Below are positions 1 to 12,400 of a DNA stretch of 42,970 nt, piece after piece. Both the position numbers and the translations under genes were made by a program. The notes beneath the pieces are model-generated. The model was not told where the DNA came from, ran no database searches, and was given only the letters and a program-made list of their open reading frames with translations. Positions within the stretch are counted from its first letter, which is position 1. The number at the start of each line of letters is the position of its first letter. Source of the stretch: Helochares maculicollis (Eukaryota > Arthropoda > Insecta > Coleoptera > Hydrophilidae); assembly GCA_033557835.1 (NCBI GenBank), contig JAWQRO010000325.1:1-42970 (forward strand). The letters run 5' to 3'.

Positions 1-27
1 ATATATATATATATATATATATATATT
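1..27. repeat. (AT)n microsatellite at the left edge
   Basis: Pure AT dinucleotide run at the very start of the window. The window also ends in an AT-rich dinucleotide tract, so both edges probably mark assembly breaks at simple repeats. Confidence 0.9.
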
Positions 28-1520
28 TAGTCGTCCATCAGCCGGCAAAGCGAGAACACTTCTTTGTAAGTGCGGTTGTCTATTGTAGCAGGACAAACTC
101 TCGAAATAAGTGTATGAGTTAACGAAATTTTTTATTCTTGATATACTCCATTGTGTCGACATGGCAATTTATAAACTATTAAGATTGTTTTTTTGAAACA
201 TTTCTAAGAGTAGTGAAAAGAATCTTAGACACTTAATGTACTTAAATATATCAGAAACGTATATTCTTGCTTACTTAAGATTCGCTCGCTTATCCATTGC
301 AAAGACACCAGCTTACAGTATTTTGTGTTTTTAATTATTAACACATTCTCACTTGGGAATGGATGAGCAAGCGTAGAAAAAAGAATACGCGTAAGCGATG
401 CTTAGTGGAATCTTGATGTATTCTAAATTTCGGCTCTCAATAAGCCTTAGCCTATGAATAACTGCATTTTCTTAGGTAGAACTAGAAAGAGTATGCAGCA
501 TAGCAACCAAAAACAAAAAATAGCTAATATGTTGCTGAAAGCAGTGTGGAAACGACATCCTGTCGTAAAAATTGGTTTGAAGAAAACAAAATGATTGACG
601 GAGAATGAGTTTGAGGATCAGAAAGACCTTATATAACAGATAAGCATAAAAACAAATATTATTCACATTTGATAAATCTATTTATCTTATACTACACAAG
701 AAAAATATTCACTTTAATTAATAAGTAACGCAAGATATAATCAATAATTTTTGTTTTTCTAAGTAATTTGGTTACAAACACACAAAACTTAAGTTTCTTA
801 AATTGTTGATTTTTCCGCTGCTGCATAAAATAAAGTGAAACAATCGTAAGGCTTGATTACGTCAACTAAAGGTTTTTCCATTGAAAAATATCACGATTTA
901 TGATCCATTTCCGAAGCATTAGTAGCTTTCAATTTTATTGCTGTATTAATCAAATGATAACCATAACACTCTATTACAATCAAACAATACAATAGTTAGT
1001 CACATAGCATTTAGTTTACAGGAACACGGTATGTTCCATAATTTCTAGGAAGTAACCGCAGAATAAAATTTCCAACACTACTCTATATATTTATTTGATA
1101 TGTTAAAAATATTTTTACTGCAATTTAATATCAATTTCGCATCAATGTGCGATATTTATGAGTGGAGTTTTGCCTTTACATACTCGCGATAAGTCGTTTA
1201 GTATTATGTAAATTTTGATAAAAGTGTTTTTTTTTAATGTTATGCAATAATAATTTTGTGATGTATCTGCAATAAAATAAGTTTTAATGAGCAATGCGAT
1301 ATTATATATATTGTGCGTAACTAACTTTTAGGAACATATTGTTAAATTGAAGTACGATATTTATATATTTGTAAACATAGTTTGTGTGAGCTAGTAAGTT
1401 CTATGTAGATTATATTACCTCGACAAAGAGTGTCCTTTAAAACTGCGCGAGTTTTGCATAGAATACAAGACAAGGTTTATAGAACAAACCTAGTATCGGT
1501 TTTACTTCGATCGAGATCAG
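28..1520. other. Upstream region of the first uridine phosphorylase gene, no gene seen
   Basis: AT-rich sequence without a convincing open frame. The first 60 bases after the AT repeat are less AT-rich and hold a good splice-donor match (TTT|GTAAGT, cut near 73-74), so a 5' untranslated exon of the gene downstream could start here. That is inference only. No confident TATA box or initiator was found. Confidence 0.3.
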
Positions 1521-4500
1521 ATGGAAAGTAAAAACGGTGTTTATAAAAATGGCAATTCGCCACCTTCTTGTCCACATCACAATTTTAGTTCTTATAGCGA
1601 TACGGAAGATAATGAAGAGGAAAGCCGGCATAGGTACAATAACTGCATGGGAAACGGCACTTGCATTTTGAAGCAAATACGGTATATGCATTCTTTATTA
1701 AAATCGCTTAATTGGAATCACTAACAGTATTAACAAATAATTGCTGTCTTGAAGATAACAAAGAAGCATTCAATATTAATTACATTACAGATTAATTGAA
1801 TTATGTATTAATATCACAGAACATGTAATTATGGTTGGTTAAAGCACAGTTCTGGTGCTTAATTTAGTGTTAAAATGTTGTTTTAGTACGATAGATTTTT
1901 CTTGCAGATATCCTGATGGAACCGTCAAGTTACGGAATCCTCATATCGAACTTATGGATCAGGATATCTTGTATCATATCGCATTGGGAAGTGAATCGCA
2001 CGACCTTGTGGAAATGTTTGGTGATATAAAGGTGAGTTGAGCATTGAACATAAAAAATTATTTCTTCGTATTATGTATTATTGCTTTTTATCAATATAAT
2101 AGCAACAAGATATTTTATTAGTAGTTTATTATTTCATTTCATTATTATATCAGATATATTATTTTTATTGCACTATCAATCAATAGAAAATTTATGGCTT
2201 TGAACTTAACCATTGCAACAAGGCATTTTGTACTACGCTTTAAAAATTCAACAGTCAACAAGTAAAAGCAGCTGATCATATAAAATAAGGTCACACGAGG
2301 AGTAATTTCAAAATAGATAAATTTTGCATATTAAACTAATAATTTTTATCAGTAGAATGTTTGCAAGCGTACTCGAACAATCGTGTAAATCTCGACGATC
2401 CAAGCTATCCAATTCTCATTTTGTTGTTAAAAAGTATCACTATGATATAAACCCCGAAAGATCAGTATTACGCGTATGCTGTCATCTGAAGTGATTAAGA
2501 TAATGGTTTTAATGAGAATGGATTCATTAGAACGTAGGAAATTTGCCATGTAGTTGGAAGAACTGTAGGATGTTCATATATTAAAATTTTAATAGTAAAT
2601 GCCAATAATAAGATAAAATAGAGGAATAATAAGGTATAGGTGATGCGTTTTCTTAAATTTTTCACTACTCAACTTTAATAGTCATTTAAATTGTAATATA
2701 AAGGAAGATCTATTTTTTGATTTTGCAAGCCCAATTCTTTAGTGTGAGCAGTTTCAACCATTAAAATATTATTATGATAGGGGTCAAGGGGTGTATCATT
2801 TTACAGGTAATTTATTTTCCAATAATATGATGTTTTGTAAATTTTTGTGCTACAGCTAAAAAATGCTGTATTAATAAAATAATTTAGATTAATGGTTAGT
2901 CTGACTATTAATTTGAAGCAGAGGTAGAGAACTGAAAATATTATTTTATATGGTGTTCAACATAGTGTTCATTTTGCTGCATGCCCTGAAAAATATTTTC
3001 AAATTTGTCCTTAACAAAATACGTTTGATTTGACGTATTGAATTGATTTTTCGAAGCTCAGCGGCTACTTGCAGCAAACAAATGGTTGTATACCCATCAG
3101 CATTAACTGTTTTTTGCTCTCGTAGAATTAATGTTACATGACCTGTTTTTGAGACAAAGGTCGTAACCATCTTTTTGGCCGCACTTCGAGAATAGACAAT
3201 GTTTGCTGGATTTTTCTCGCGTTGGAAGAGCCAAATGGACGCATGCGTTTATGTGCTGGTTCATGTTTATAAATCCACGTTTCATCATCACAATTCGCGG
3301 GGGAAGATTTTTTGAATTTCGGTCTTTGAAATTTCCAATCTGGCTTTAATCTCAAGATATGTTACATGGGTGAACGTAGCCTTGAAACCAACTCGGCAAG
3401 GCATCCTTGATGAAACGATATTGAAAATTATAATTACTTGTTCCTCGAAAATTTTATTAATGGCGCTCTTTATGTCTCTCTAAGCAAAACAACATTCCTC
3501 GTATCTTCGCTATCTGGCCCCGTTCTTCTGCTGGTCCATTTATTATGAAACTATTCATTCAACCACTGCTACACAGGTAAAAAATAGCGGTCCACCAGCC
3601 TGTTAAATGTGTAACAGATTGTAATTGTAATACAAAATTACTTGCAGCATTTCTGTGGTCGTATAGACCATTAGTTATTAAAGTTTCTTTAGTGGCTTAT
3701 AGCATGATAAACTTAGGGCACAGGCTAAATTTCCCTCTATAAATAAAGAACCAATTACATTAATTTCCACCCTTTTTTCTGTGAGACATTAATTTATTTA
3801 AGCGATTGTTTAGGGTCTTTCAGAAAAACGTGGCGATTGTTGTCGCTTTTAAACCGACAGTTTTACTTATTTACATGTCTATTCAAGAAAAATTGGACAT
3901 AATTTCTCAAAACAGGATTCCCTCGTCGAAATAATCACCATATAATTTTCGCAATATTTACAACATTTACGGATTCAATTGATGCAGTTTTAATGCTTTT
4001 CTAGCAGCTTCGTGTGACATTTCCATTTGACGTGCGATTGATTGTAAAGTAACGCTAGGTTCCGCAATAATCTGTTTAATTTTTACATCCCACTAAGCCA
4101 CCTTGTGTAAATTAGCCAAATTTACAATATTACTATGGCATATATAACGTCTCTGGATTTTGCGCAGCCATCTTCCAAAGATGTTATTCTACTCTAAATG
4201 AAAATCATATTGATACTTTCTTAGTGAGAATTAACCATTTTAGTAAAATAATTATCACTGTAGAGACCCAAAAATATTTTTACAAAATCTCGTCTATATT
4301 TTTGGTAGAATTTTTGATAAAATGTTTTTAATTTTTTAAGTAAGTTTTAAGTAATGTAAAAGCTCTTCTTCAATTTGGACGTGGATACTTAAGTATTAAA
4401 GTGTTACAAATCGATTTAATTAATAAAATTTATATTTGATATTTTGCACCCAAAGCCACAAAAAATTACAATATTGTAAAGAAAATTAAACTATCTCTAA

Positions 4501-7500
4501 GTTAATGTACCATTTGAAGCCCTTCTCTTGCTGTTTAAAATATCCCCTTCTTATTAAAATGTACGTATCTTCCCGGATTTTTAGTTGTTTGTGGAGATCA
4601 AGATAGTAAGGGAGAGAAGTTTTAAAATTGACATCCTGCATCTTATTTTAAGGGTTTGCTGACTTTTTAATATTGAAAGTTGAAAAGTTGCGCAATTCGT
4701 GCGTCTACTTTTTGATCCATCAACGTTTATCGAGATTTTTAACTGTTCTTCGGATGGTTATGTTATACGTTGAGGGATAATTATTTTACGATTGAGGTGA
4801 TTAAAAACTTGTTGATGAAATTGCGGTCATTAAAATGAAATTATTATGGTCGATAAAGTGATGTAAGTATAAATTTGTGTTTAAATTCATTTGAGGTAGA
4901 AAGAAAGGCAGATGTCCTTAATGCTAACTCTTTCTACGAAGCAATTTGAAATCCTTTTTCAGAGCTCATCATCTGTGATATTATTTGTTTAAAATGAGGG
5001 AATGATAATCGAAACATCTCATGTTGAATTTGTGGGTGCCCTCTAATTTGCATGGGCGTAGAGATATTAAATCTTGAACCAACCAGTTCGTGTCTTTGAT
5101 CATCAGATGAGATTTGCAAGCAATTATTTTGCTCCATCGTTACAATTCGGCACAGGAACTTATAATTCGAGCTCCATCTTTTAATTTGCCTAAAATAACT
5201 AGTACCAGATATCAGTTGCTTGATAAAAGGTAGAAATCAAATTACCACAAATGTCGAGAAGTATATTACATGCGTTGGATCATAAGGGAGGACTGGATCT
5301 AAATAAAGCCTTACCACTTGAATCAAGTTGAATTTTTGAATCAATTAACTAGATTTGCTATAACTATTATAATTAACTTTTAAAGAAAGGTTTTTTACAA
5401 TGAATATGAGGACATCATTAGATATTTTTGTAGTTAAATTTGGCAGAATTGAATACTTGGATTGTTATTGAAGCAGTCGCGAATGTTTTCAGTTACTTTA
5501 CGCTAATAATTACTTGTATATTCTGTTTTTGGATGATATTTTTGTTACCCTATATTTATTTTATTATTAGATCTATTCGCTGACAATATTTATTTAATAT
5601 TAAACAAGAATTATTTTTATTTATAGCTAGAAGAAATTTTTATATATTTTTACATACGCTTGTAATAATTGAAAGGTTGGAGAGTCAGGCGAATGAAATT
5701 TATAGTATGAGTACATATTTTGCTAAAGTTACAACATTTATTGTAAAAATTGGATTTCTACCGTGAAATTATTATAAGAGAACGACAATTATAGACAGTT
5801 AAGCTATAATTGTTTCCTTAAATATAAGTATCACCTTTATGCTATTATTTAAGGATGATCTTTACAAAATATATTCGAAGAATGTGAATTAAGGAGTATT
5901 TGAATGTAATGTTCATTTTATTGTCAATAGCAAAAATAACTATTGCTATAAATTTACAAAATACGATTCTTCGAAACTTGCTGAGAGGATGTTTTGAATT
6001 TGGGAATAGATCAATCATTCATTATATACTATACTCCCCTTAATAAACACTATGAATAATTATGTGTATTTACAAAGTAAGAACAGTAAAAAAACTAACA
6101 TTAATTTTCAGTTTATTTGCATGGGCGGCACCCCAAAACGAATGGAAAATTTCGCATACTACATAATGGAAGAGATTGGGCATAAAATGCCAACGGGAAC
6201 TAAATTACTTGATATCAGCGAGTTTTCTCATAGATATGCTATGTACAAAGTAGGGCCAGTCTTAGCAGTTAGTGTAAGTATTTACTTTAACCCTCTACAA
6301 GCTCATTACCTGTGAACTATTGCAATATATTATTTTGTAGCACGGAATGGGTGTACCTTCAATCGGGATTTTACTGCACGAATTAATTAAGTTGATGTAC
6401 CACGCTAAGTGTAGAGATCCAATTTTCTTTAGAATTGGAACATGCGGCGGAATTGGAATTGATGGAGGTACTGTAGTTGTTTCAGAAGATGCCGTCGATG
6501 GGTTGAACAATAATTATTACGAAGTGGCAAGTGGAAATTTATACGCATATTTATATTTGTTTCAACATTTTTATGCACGTCTTTGAAGATTATTAATAAG
6601 TTTGTGAATTTTAGCCGGTGCTTGGTAAAATCGTAAGGCGACCTGCCAAGCTCGATAAAAAACTAGCTCGTGAATTGAAGGGGCTGGCCAATCAAGATGA
6701 TCCCTATGATACAATTATTGGAAAGACGATGTGCACGTTAGATTTTTACGAAGGACAAGGGCGATTGGATGGCGCTTTTTGCGACTATTCAGAAAACGAT
6801 AAAATGGAATATTTGAGCAAGTTAAATGATCAAGGTGTTGTTAACATTGAAATGGAAACGGTTCCATTCGCCGCTTTAACTCATCATGCCGGCATTAAGG
6901 CTGCTTGTGTTTGCGTTGCTCTGTTAAACAGACTTAAAGGAGATCAGGTAAATAGCAATTTCGGAATCATAAGTGAATTATTACAGTGGGAAAGCAAAAC
7001 AGAAAGACATCCGGTTTTATTACTGATGCTTAGTTGACTTTTAAAGACGAATTATTACCAAAAGTATTGCGTGTGAGAATCTAAATTAATTAAATAAGAG
7101 CATTTTATTTCAAAAAGATTAATTTTCCCTAGGATTTTTTTTGATATACTTTCAGTTTCTTGCACATTAGATTAACTAAAAGGAAAATATGTCGATCATT
7201 AAAAAATTGCTCCAAAAAATTTTGCCTGTTTTTTTTTGTTTTAAGTGCTCTTGAATGGACTGATTATTAGATACTAAATTTTCAAGCAGATTTAAACACC
7301 ACCAATTACGCTTAAGTTAGAAAGTTATTTGCTTAATAAACTGTCTAGGTTTTCGGCTGTGGTGCTGCAGAATCAATATTTAACATAAATATGTATGTAT
7401 ATATATATATATATCTAGTTTCATCAATAAAATACTAAAAATTAACAAAATTGTCAAAAATTAAAAACATACTTCAATGATATTCTAGCAATATATGTTA

Positions 7501-9493
7501 ATCTATATGCCTGTAAACAAAATTACTTTCCGATGGCCGTATTAATATTAGTTAATCTCACTTGATCTAAAGCACATTATTTTGTTTAGTGGATGAAAAT
7601 TAAAAAACTATAGTAAAAGTACTAGGTTGTCCAATAAGTATTGCGGTTCGATAAGAAAAACACAATTTTATGATTTGAATCACACTTTATTATTCAATAT
7701 AGACTCGCTGAACATCAGTACACTTGTTCCAGGGAGATTCCAATTTATGAATTCCACCCCTGCAGTAAAAATCTTGAAGGGCTGCAAAATACGCTTGTCC
7801 ATCTATTATGACCTCATCATTTGATGCTAAAAGCTTTTCACGCATGCATTGTTTTAGGTCTGGAATTAGATGGAAATTGATAGTGAATACAATGGTTGCT
7901 TCAACAATTCGACCTTGAATTCATAAATTTTAACCATTGTCAAAATGTTCTTGTGACACTGTGTATTGTCCTGATGAAAAAGAATTTTTTGTTCTGCAAA
8001 TCGGGTATTTTTCACGACTTTTTTCGGTTAGCTGATCTACAATAGTATTAAGAATTTATTATTTTACTAGTTTGCTAGTAATCTATAAACAAAATTCGTT
8101 TCGCATCTTAAAAAGCTGATGCTAACACCTTATTGACTGATTTCTAAATCGTTTCGGAGTCAAAGAACCAGATTCACCCCACTCTTTACCCTCTGTTTTG
8201 ATTCAGAATTATGGTGTTGGAAACAATTCTCATCTATAGTAATAAATGGACGCACAAAATCTACTTTATTCTTTCAAATATGCTCTAAATGTTGTTCAGA
8301 AAATCGTATTCCAATGTGTTTTTGTTTCATTGTTAGCGAATGCGACACCCATTCTGCACACATATTTCTGAAACCCTATACTTCAGTCAAAATATTGCTT
8401 ACACTGCCCAATAAGATGTCTGAGACTTCTACTAAACCTCTTTCCAATAATATATCATGCATTTTTTCTACAATTTCTGGTGCTATTGCTGTGTTTGGAC
8501 ATCCATGATGTGGATTGTCTTCGAGGCTTGCACGACCACGTTTAAATTCAGCAACCCATTTTTCTATTGTACTAATTGAAAGAGAAGAGTTCGTACACAC
8601 TTTCAACATTCATTCATAAATTTCCGTTGCTTTTAAATCGTCCAAAAATAAACATGCAATCACTGAACGATACTTGATTTTTTCTATTGTAACAACATAC
8701 TGTGACACGTTTATACTAAATGACTGGTAAACAAAGAATGAATTAATATATTGAAATGAAACTTAACATACGTTCATATGAAGAGTGTACAAAAAAAAAC
8801 AAAATAAATTAGGCAGTAGCAAACGCCCTTTCGAACCGAAATCTTATTGAACAACCATGTAGCTCTCTAATGATTAAATAATACCATTCAGTATTGCTTT
8901 TTATGTAATGCATTACAATTTTAATCTAAACCGTAACTTACAGCAGTATTCTTAAATAATTAATTTGATAATGTCACTTACTATTATTAATATGAGATAA
9001 AAAGAGTAAAGATTTATGCGGGTTTATACACTGCTGCCAGAATTCGTTAACGGGGGCGAAAATGGTAATCGGAAATTCAGTTACATTTGACTGGTATCCT
9101 CAACTTATGATTTCCTTGCTAGTTTGGTTGATTTTATTATAGTATATAAAATTCAATATTCAATATAAAAAATAATGAGATAACATCAATCAAAAGGATG
9201 AAAAACAAAAATATTTTTTTTAATCGTGACTGTATCTCCAATACATATTGTAATACATATGACAACTACAAGCATTCATATGTATGTTGATTTTTTCTAT
9301 TTTCCCATAGGTATCAACCCCTAAAGAAGTATTGAATGAATGGCAACTAAGACCTCAAATTCTCGTTGCGCGCTATATCAAACGTTATCTTCAGACGAAG
9401 GGAAGAATCTCTTTTGATGGTCATGGGTCCATTGCCGTCAAAAGTCCACGTCGCTTTAGGTTGGTTCAGCAGGAATCACAAACATTTGAATAG
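1521..9493 (+). CDS. UPP: Uridine phosphorylase, paralogue A (six exons)
   Basis: Catalyses reversible phosphorolysis of uridine to uracil and ribose-1-phosphate in cytosolic pyrimidine salvage; nucleoside phosphorylase family NP-I. Exons 1521-1681, 1908-2031, 6112-6273, 6341-6526, 6615-6947 and 9311-9493 join in frame to 382 residues. Family motifs seen: GGTPKR (100-105, phosphate-binding loop), RIGTCGG (180-186), FYEGQGRLDGA (255-265) and NIEME (288-292, ribose-contact region). These match animal UPP1/UPP2 patterns, which are about 310 residues long; here the N-terminus is longer (acidic, Cys/His-containing) and about 27 residues follow the point where the neighbouring paralogue stops. Intron 4 appears to use a GC donor (GTG|GCAAGT at 6527). 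Introns 2 (4.1 kb) and 5 (2.4 kb) carry transposon relics. The start is the first ATG in the exon and gives an N-terminus alignable to paralogue B. The exact last exon end is less certain than the core. Confidence 0.9.
2975..3540 (-). mobile_element. Decayed mariner transposase fragment in intron 2 of uridine phosphorylase A
   Basis: Read on the minus strand, shifting frames give DETWIYKHEP (near 3290), then TFVSKTGHV and KTVNADGYTTICL (3150-3060), followed by an ELRK stretch. Order and spacing match the catalytic-domain part of mariner (Tc1/mariner DD34D) transposases, including the first catalytic Asp context (DETW). Several frameshifts and stops show it is dead. I could not identify terminal inverted repeats, so the ends given are approximate. 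Confidence 0.75.
3813..4269 (-). mobile_element. Internally deleted Tc1/mariner-superfamily relic (MITE-like)
   Basis: On the minus strand, 4119-3970 encodes a helix-turn-helix-like stretch containing KQIIAEPSVTLQSIARQMEM and then RKALKLHQLNP, typical of the N-terminal DNA-binding domain of IS630/Tc1-type transposases. One stop lies inside it, and it is followed by a degenerate EIMSNF block near 3900. The catalytic domain is missing. Possible short inverted ends: GGGTCTTTCAG at 3813 and the complement of a similar GGGTCTCTACAG at 4269. The left end is preceded by TA, the expected target duplication, but the right flank is not TA. The protein similarity is good; the ends are tentative. Confidence 0.5.
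4934..5137 (-). pseudogene. Unrecognised open frame in intron 2, possibly transposon-derived
   Basis: A 67-codon frame of mixed composition on the minus strand, unlike the low-complexity frames around it. It holds the block EMFRLSFPHFKQII, which loosely recalls the FRMS...F..L pattern near the N-terminus of PIF/Harbinger nucleases. No extension with coding character was seen on either side. It may be a transposon scrap or chance. Confidence 0.2.
7396..7414. repeat. Short (TA)n tract in intron 5 of uridine phosphorylase A
   Basis: About nine uninterrupted TA dinucleotides after two TATG units. Simple repeat, no inferred role. Confidence 0.7.
7625..8856 (-). mobile_element. Full-length but inactivated mariner element in intron 5 of uridine phosphorylase A
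   Basis: The ends are inverted repeats of about 25 bp: GGTTGTCCAATAAGTATTGC at 7625 and, complemented from 8856, GGTTGTTCAATAAGATTTCG. TA precedes the left end. The 1.23 kb length is normal for mariner. The minus strand encodes a recognisable transposase in order: helix-turn-helix part with KKWVAEF-like EKWVAEFKRGR and SLEDNP (8560-8510), a decayed first catalytic block (FITIDEN for usual VDETW, near 8240), a FHQDNTQCH block near 7960 (second catalytic Asp context, usually HQDNAP), and the C-terminal SLEQVY-like end near 7720. Stops and frameshifts interrupt it, so it cannot encode active transposase. It lies wholly within the intron and need not disturb the host gene. Confidence 0.88.
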
Positions 9494-12400
9494 TTGCCTA
9501 AATTTACATATTGCACACTTGAAATAGAAACTTGGCAGCTTTTTTTTTGTATAAGTTTTATATACTTGCACAATTCTCTTCAACTTTTCTGTCTTTATTT
9601 TCACACAATGTGAATTTTAATTTGTTTGTAATTAATTTTTTGTCACATTAAATAAGCCCTCTTCTAATTTAATTGAATTTACTTTATATTTTTAGAGTAT
9701 TAGAAAAAAAAATTAATAACGTTATTTTAAGCAAAGAAGCTCAATTACTGTTTTTTTGACTATGTAATAACCACTAACGTAAATTGATAAATGTATGCTC
9801 TTTGATGCTTATAATAATATAGTCTTAATATAAAAACAGTGTATGTCTATGTTACCACACAAACATATCAATGAAATACTCTGATTTGCAGAGTGCTGGT
9901 ATTTTGACCAAGACGAAAATTAACATTAAAATTACATGCAATAAGAAATCGTGTGTACTTCTGTAATAAAGTTACGAAAACGTCATCATGCGTTACTTAG
10001 TTGTAGAATCGTTACTGTTGTTCTAGTAATTACGGAACCTCTTGGCATATAATGTTTGTATACTTACAAAATATAAATCACTAACGATAAGATTTTCTTA
10101 TTGCAAACTATTTCATATATTGAAACTAAAAATGAATCACACCTTCATAGCTACGTGGCTTAACCTCTTTTTCCCTTAAGGTTTTGTGGTTTGCTGGCAT
10201 TCTTAGCGTATCTATTTCCAAATGCAGAACTTATTATCGCAGCAATAGGTAAAATGTTACGACTAGGCAAATTTCATCACTTTCGAACAGAAGTAGTACT
10301 GTTTTAAAAACGATTATGTAGATATCAATGAAATTTAAGTCTATTTGATATTAAAATGACAATATTATAAAAAAAACAAATATATTTACAAAATAAGTTT
10401 CAAGCATGTTATGTGTTATATATGAAAAGTCTGTGTGCCATAGATTTAAGAATTTGACAATACGTTTATGTTTTTGAATATTTAATAAGATAATTTTAGC
10501 TTGGTAAGAATATTTCACACTTAGAAAATTTTAAATCACTGTGCAAATGTATGAAATGAAAAATGTTTAAGCAACAATAGTGCAACGATTTTTATGTGAT
10601 TCGCTGTATAATTGATGGTCACATATTGCCTCATTATCGTTGTTAAGCAGATTATCTGAGAATGTTTGGTTACAGTCTTGAGATTGCTGTTTAAACCATT
10701 ATATTATATCGACATAGGCTTGTTAAAAAAACGTCATAAAAGCACTAGTTTTGGACTTTTTCCGAATTTAATCCATCAGAACTCTCAGATATTCTGTAAT
10801 TGTTGAATTTGCTTACTTGTTATCAAATGATATTATCAATTGCATTTAATTGCACAATGGGTGTTTTAAGAATCTCAAACGAAAACGGTTCATTTAGCCA
10901 ATATTTTTGTATAGAAAGGTGTTATAATGCACGTGTCAAACTGTAAAAATTAAGTAACACTTTATATTTTATTATTACTGAAAGTTTAATAGGATTGAAA
11001 TGACTACAATACACTTTTGTTGAATTCGCATGTTGATTGTTTGTTAAATATTTTTAACTTAAAGTTTTAGAAATGATATTTCAACTTATTTGCTAGCGAA
11101 TAATGGAATATGACATTTTTATATAAGCTAACTGTAATATGCAGTGTGTGTTAATTTATTGTTATATAATGGTTCAGAAATCATAACATATGTGTCGTGC
11201 ATATTTACAATATTAAATAAAATATCTGTTTTATTTGTGACTGTTATTATAAATGAAACCTATACGAATCTGCTTTCGGTTTTATTCATCAATCAATTAT
11301 CTAAATAGCGGGTGTTAAGCCTAATGAATAAAATCTATCCTTTTGTAGTAAAACCAAACTTGTTTTTTTTACAAATAAACGATTTGTTTTTTCAATCAAC
11401 TCACTCCTGCACCTTAATTAGCGTTGAAACCACACACACGTTAAATAAACAAGTATATATATGATTTAGATAATTGAACAAACAAGTTTTTCTTAGAATC
11501 TTTTCACTGTTATCTTATAAGCGTACTAGCTTTGCTTCTTAGAATTTCAGATGTTGCTTATTTTCAGTTTGCTGTAGTTATACTTTTAAAAATTTACTTA
11601 TACATTGCGTATATGGTATTCACTGCTACTTTAATTTAAAAAGTTTATAATATAGCTGTAGTTTTTCTGAGAGAATCCAGTAATAATGCTGGTTCTATTA
11701 TAGTTTCAGAAACATAATAAGACAAGTTTCCTTTCCTGTACTTTTCCCAATCTAATTATACTTTTAGCAAACAGAACACAATAGGAAAATATGAAGTTTT
11801 TTTACATAATAATCAGATTTGCTTAATTTGAAGCGAAAATATTATAAGTGAAATTAGTTACAAATAAACTGATAGATGTAAGGAAAGTCTGCCTCTAGAT
11901 TCATCATTAATCTTGTTTTAAAATCCCTCTTTTCATTCCCTTGAATTCATGAGGGATGGAAAGAAGGTTAATTTTGTGACATTACTTTCAGAAAAAAATT
12001 ATGATATTAATTTCATTTCTTTCTGATCATCTTTAATGGGGGGTCTGAAGTTACTTTTCTCCTTTCTACAATAAGTGGCTTATAAATTATAGATCTATCA
12101 CTCATGTATAAAAAGCACTCGTGCAAAATTACAAAAAAAGTATTTGCGATTAAATCATTTTTATGTACTAAAATGATAAACAAACTGTTCCTAGAATTAT
12201 ATCACCTTTAACTTATAAGATTAAATTCAAACCTATAAATAACCAGATATGTGAAATATGTCTTACTGCAGTTTTTGTTTTGAGTAGGAAATTACCCGTT
12301 TTTTAAGTGTAAGTTTACGTTTTAAAATAGAATTCTTAATCAAAAACTTTTGCAAGCCTTAACGATTCATATATTTATTTCAACTTATTGCTATGATTAA

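Noticed and set aside
1437..1691. 84-codon minus-strand frame over the first uridine phosphorylase exon
   Set aside because: Antisense shadow; the plus-strand exon aligns with paralogue B and has matching splice phase.
8314..8508. Plus-strand frame in the mariner element
   Set aside because: Opposite strand of the transposase coding region, with no family likeness.
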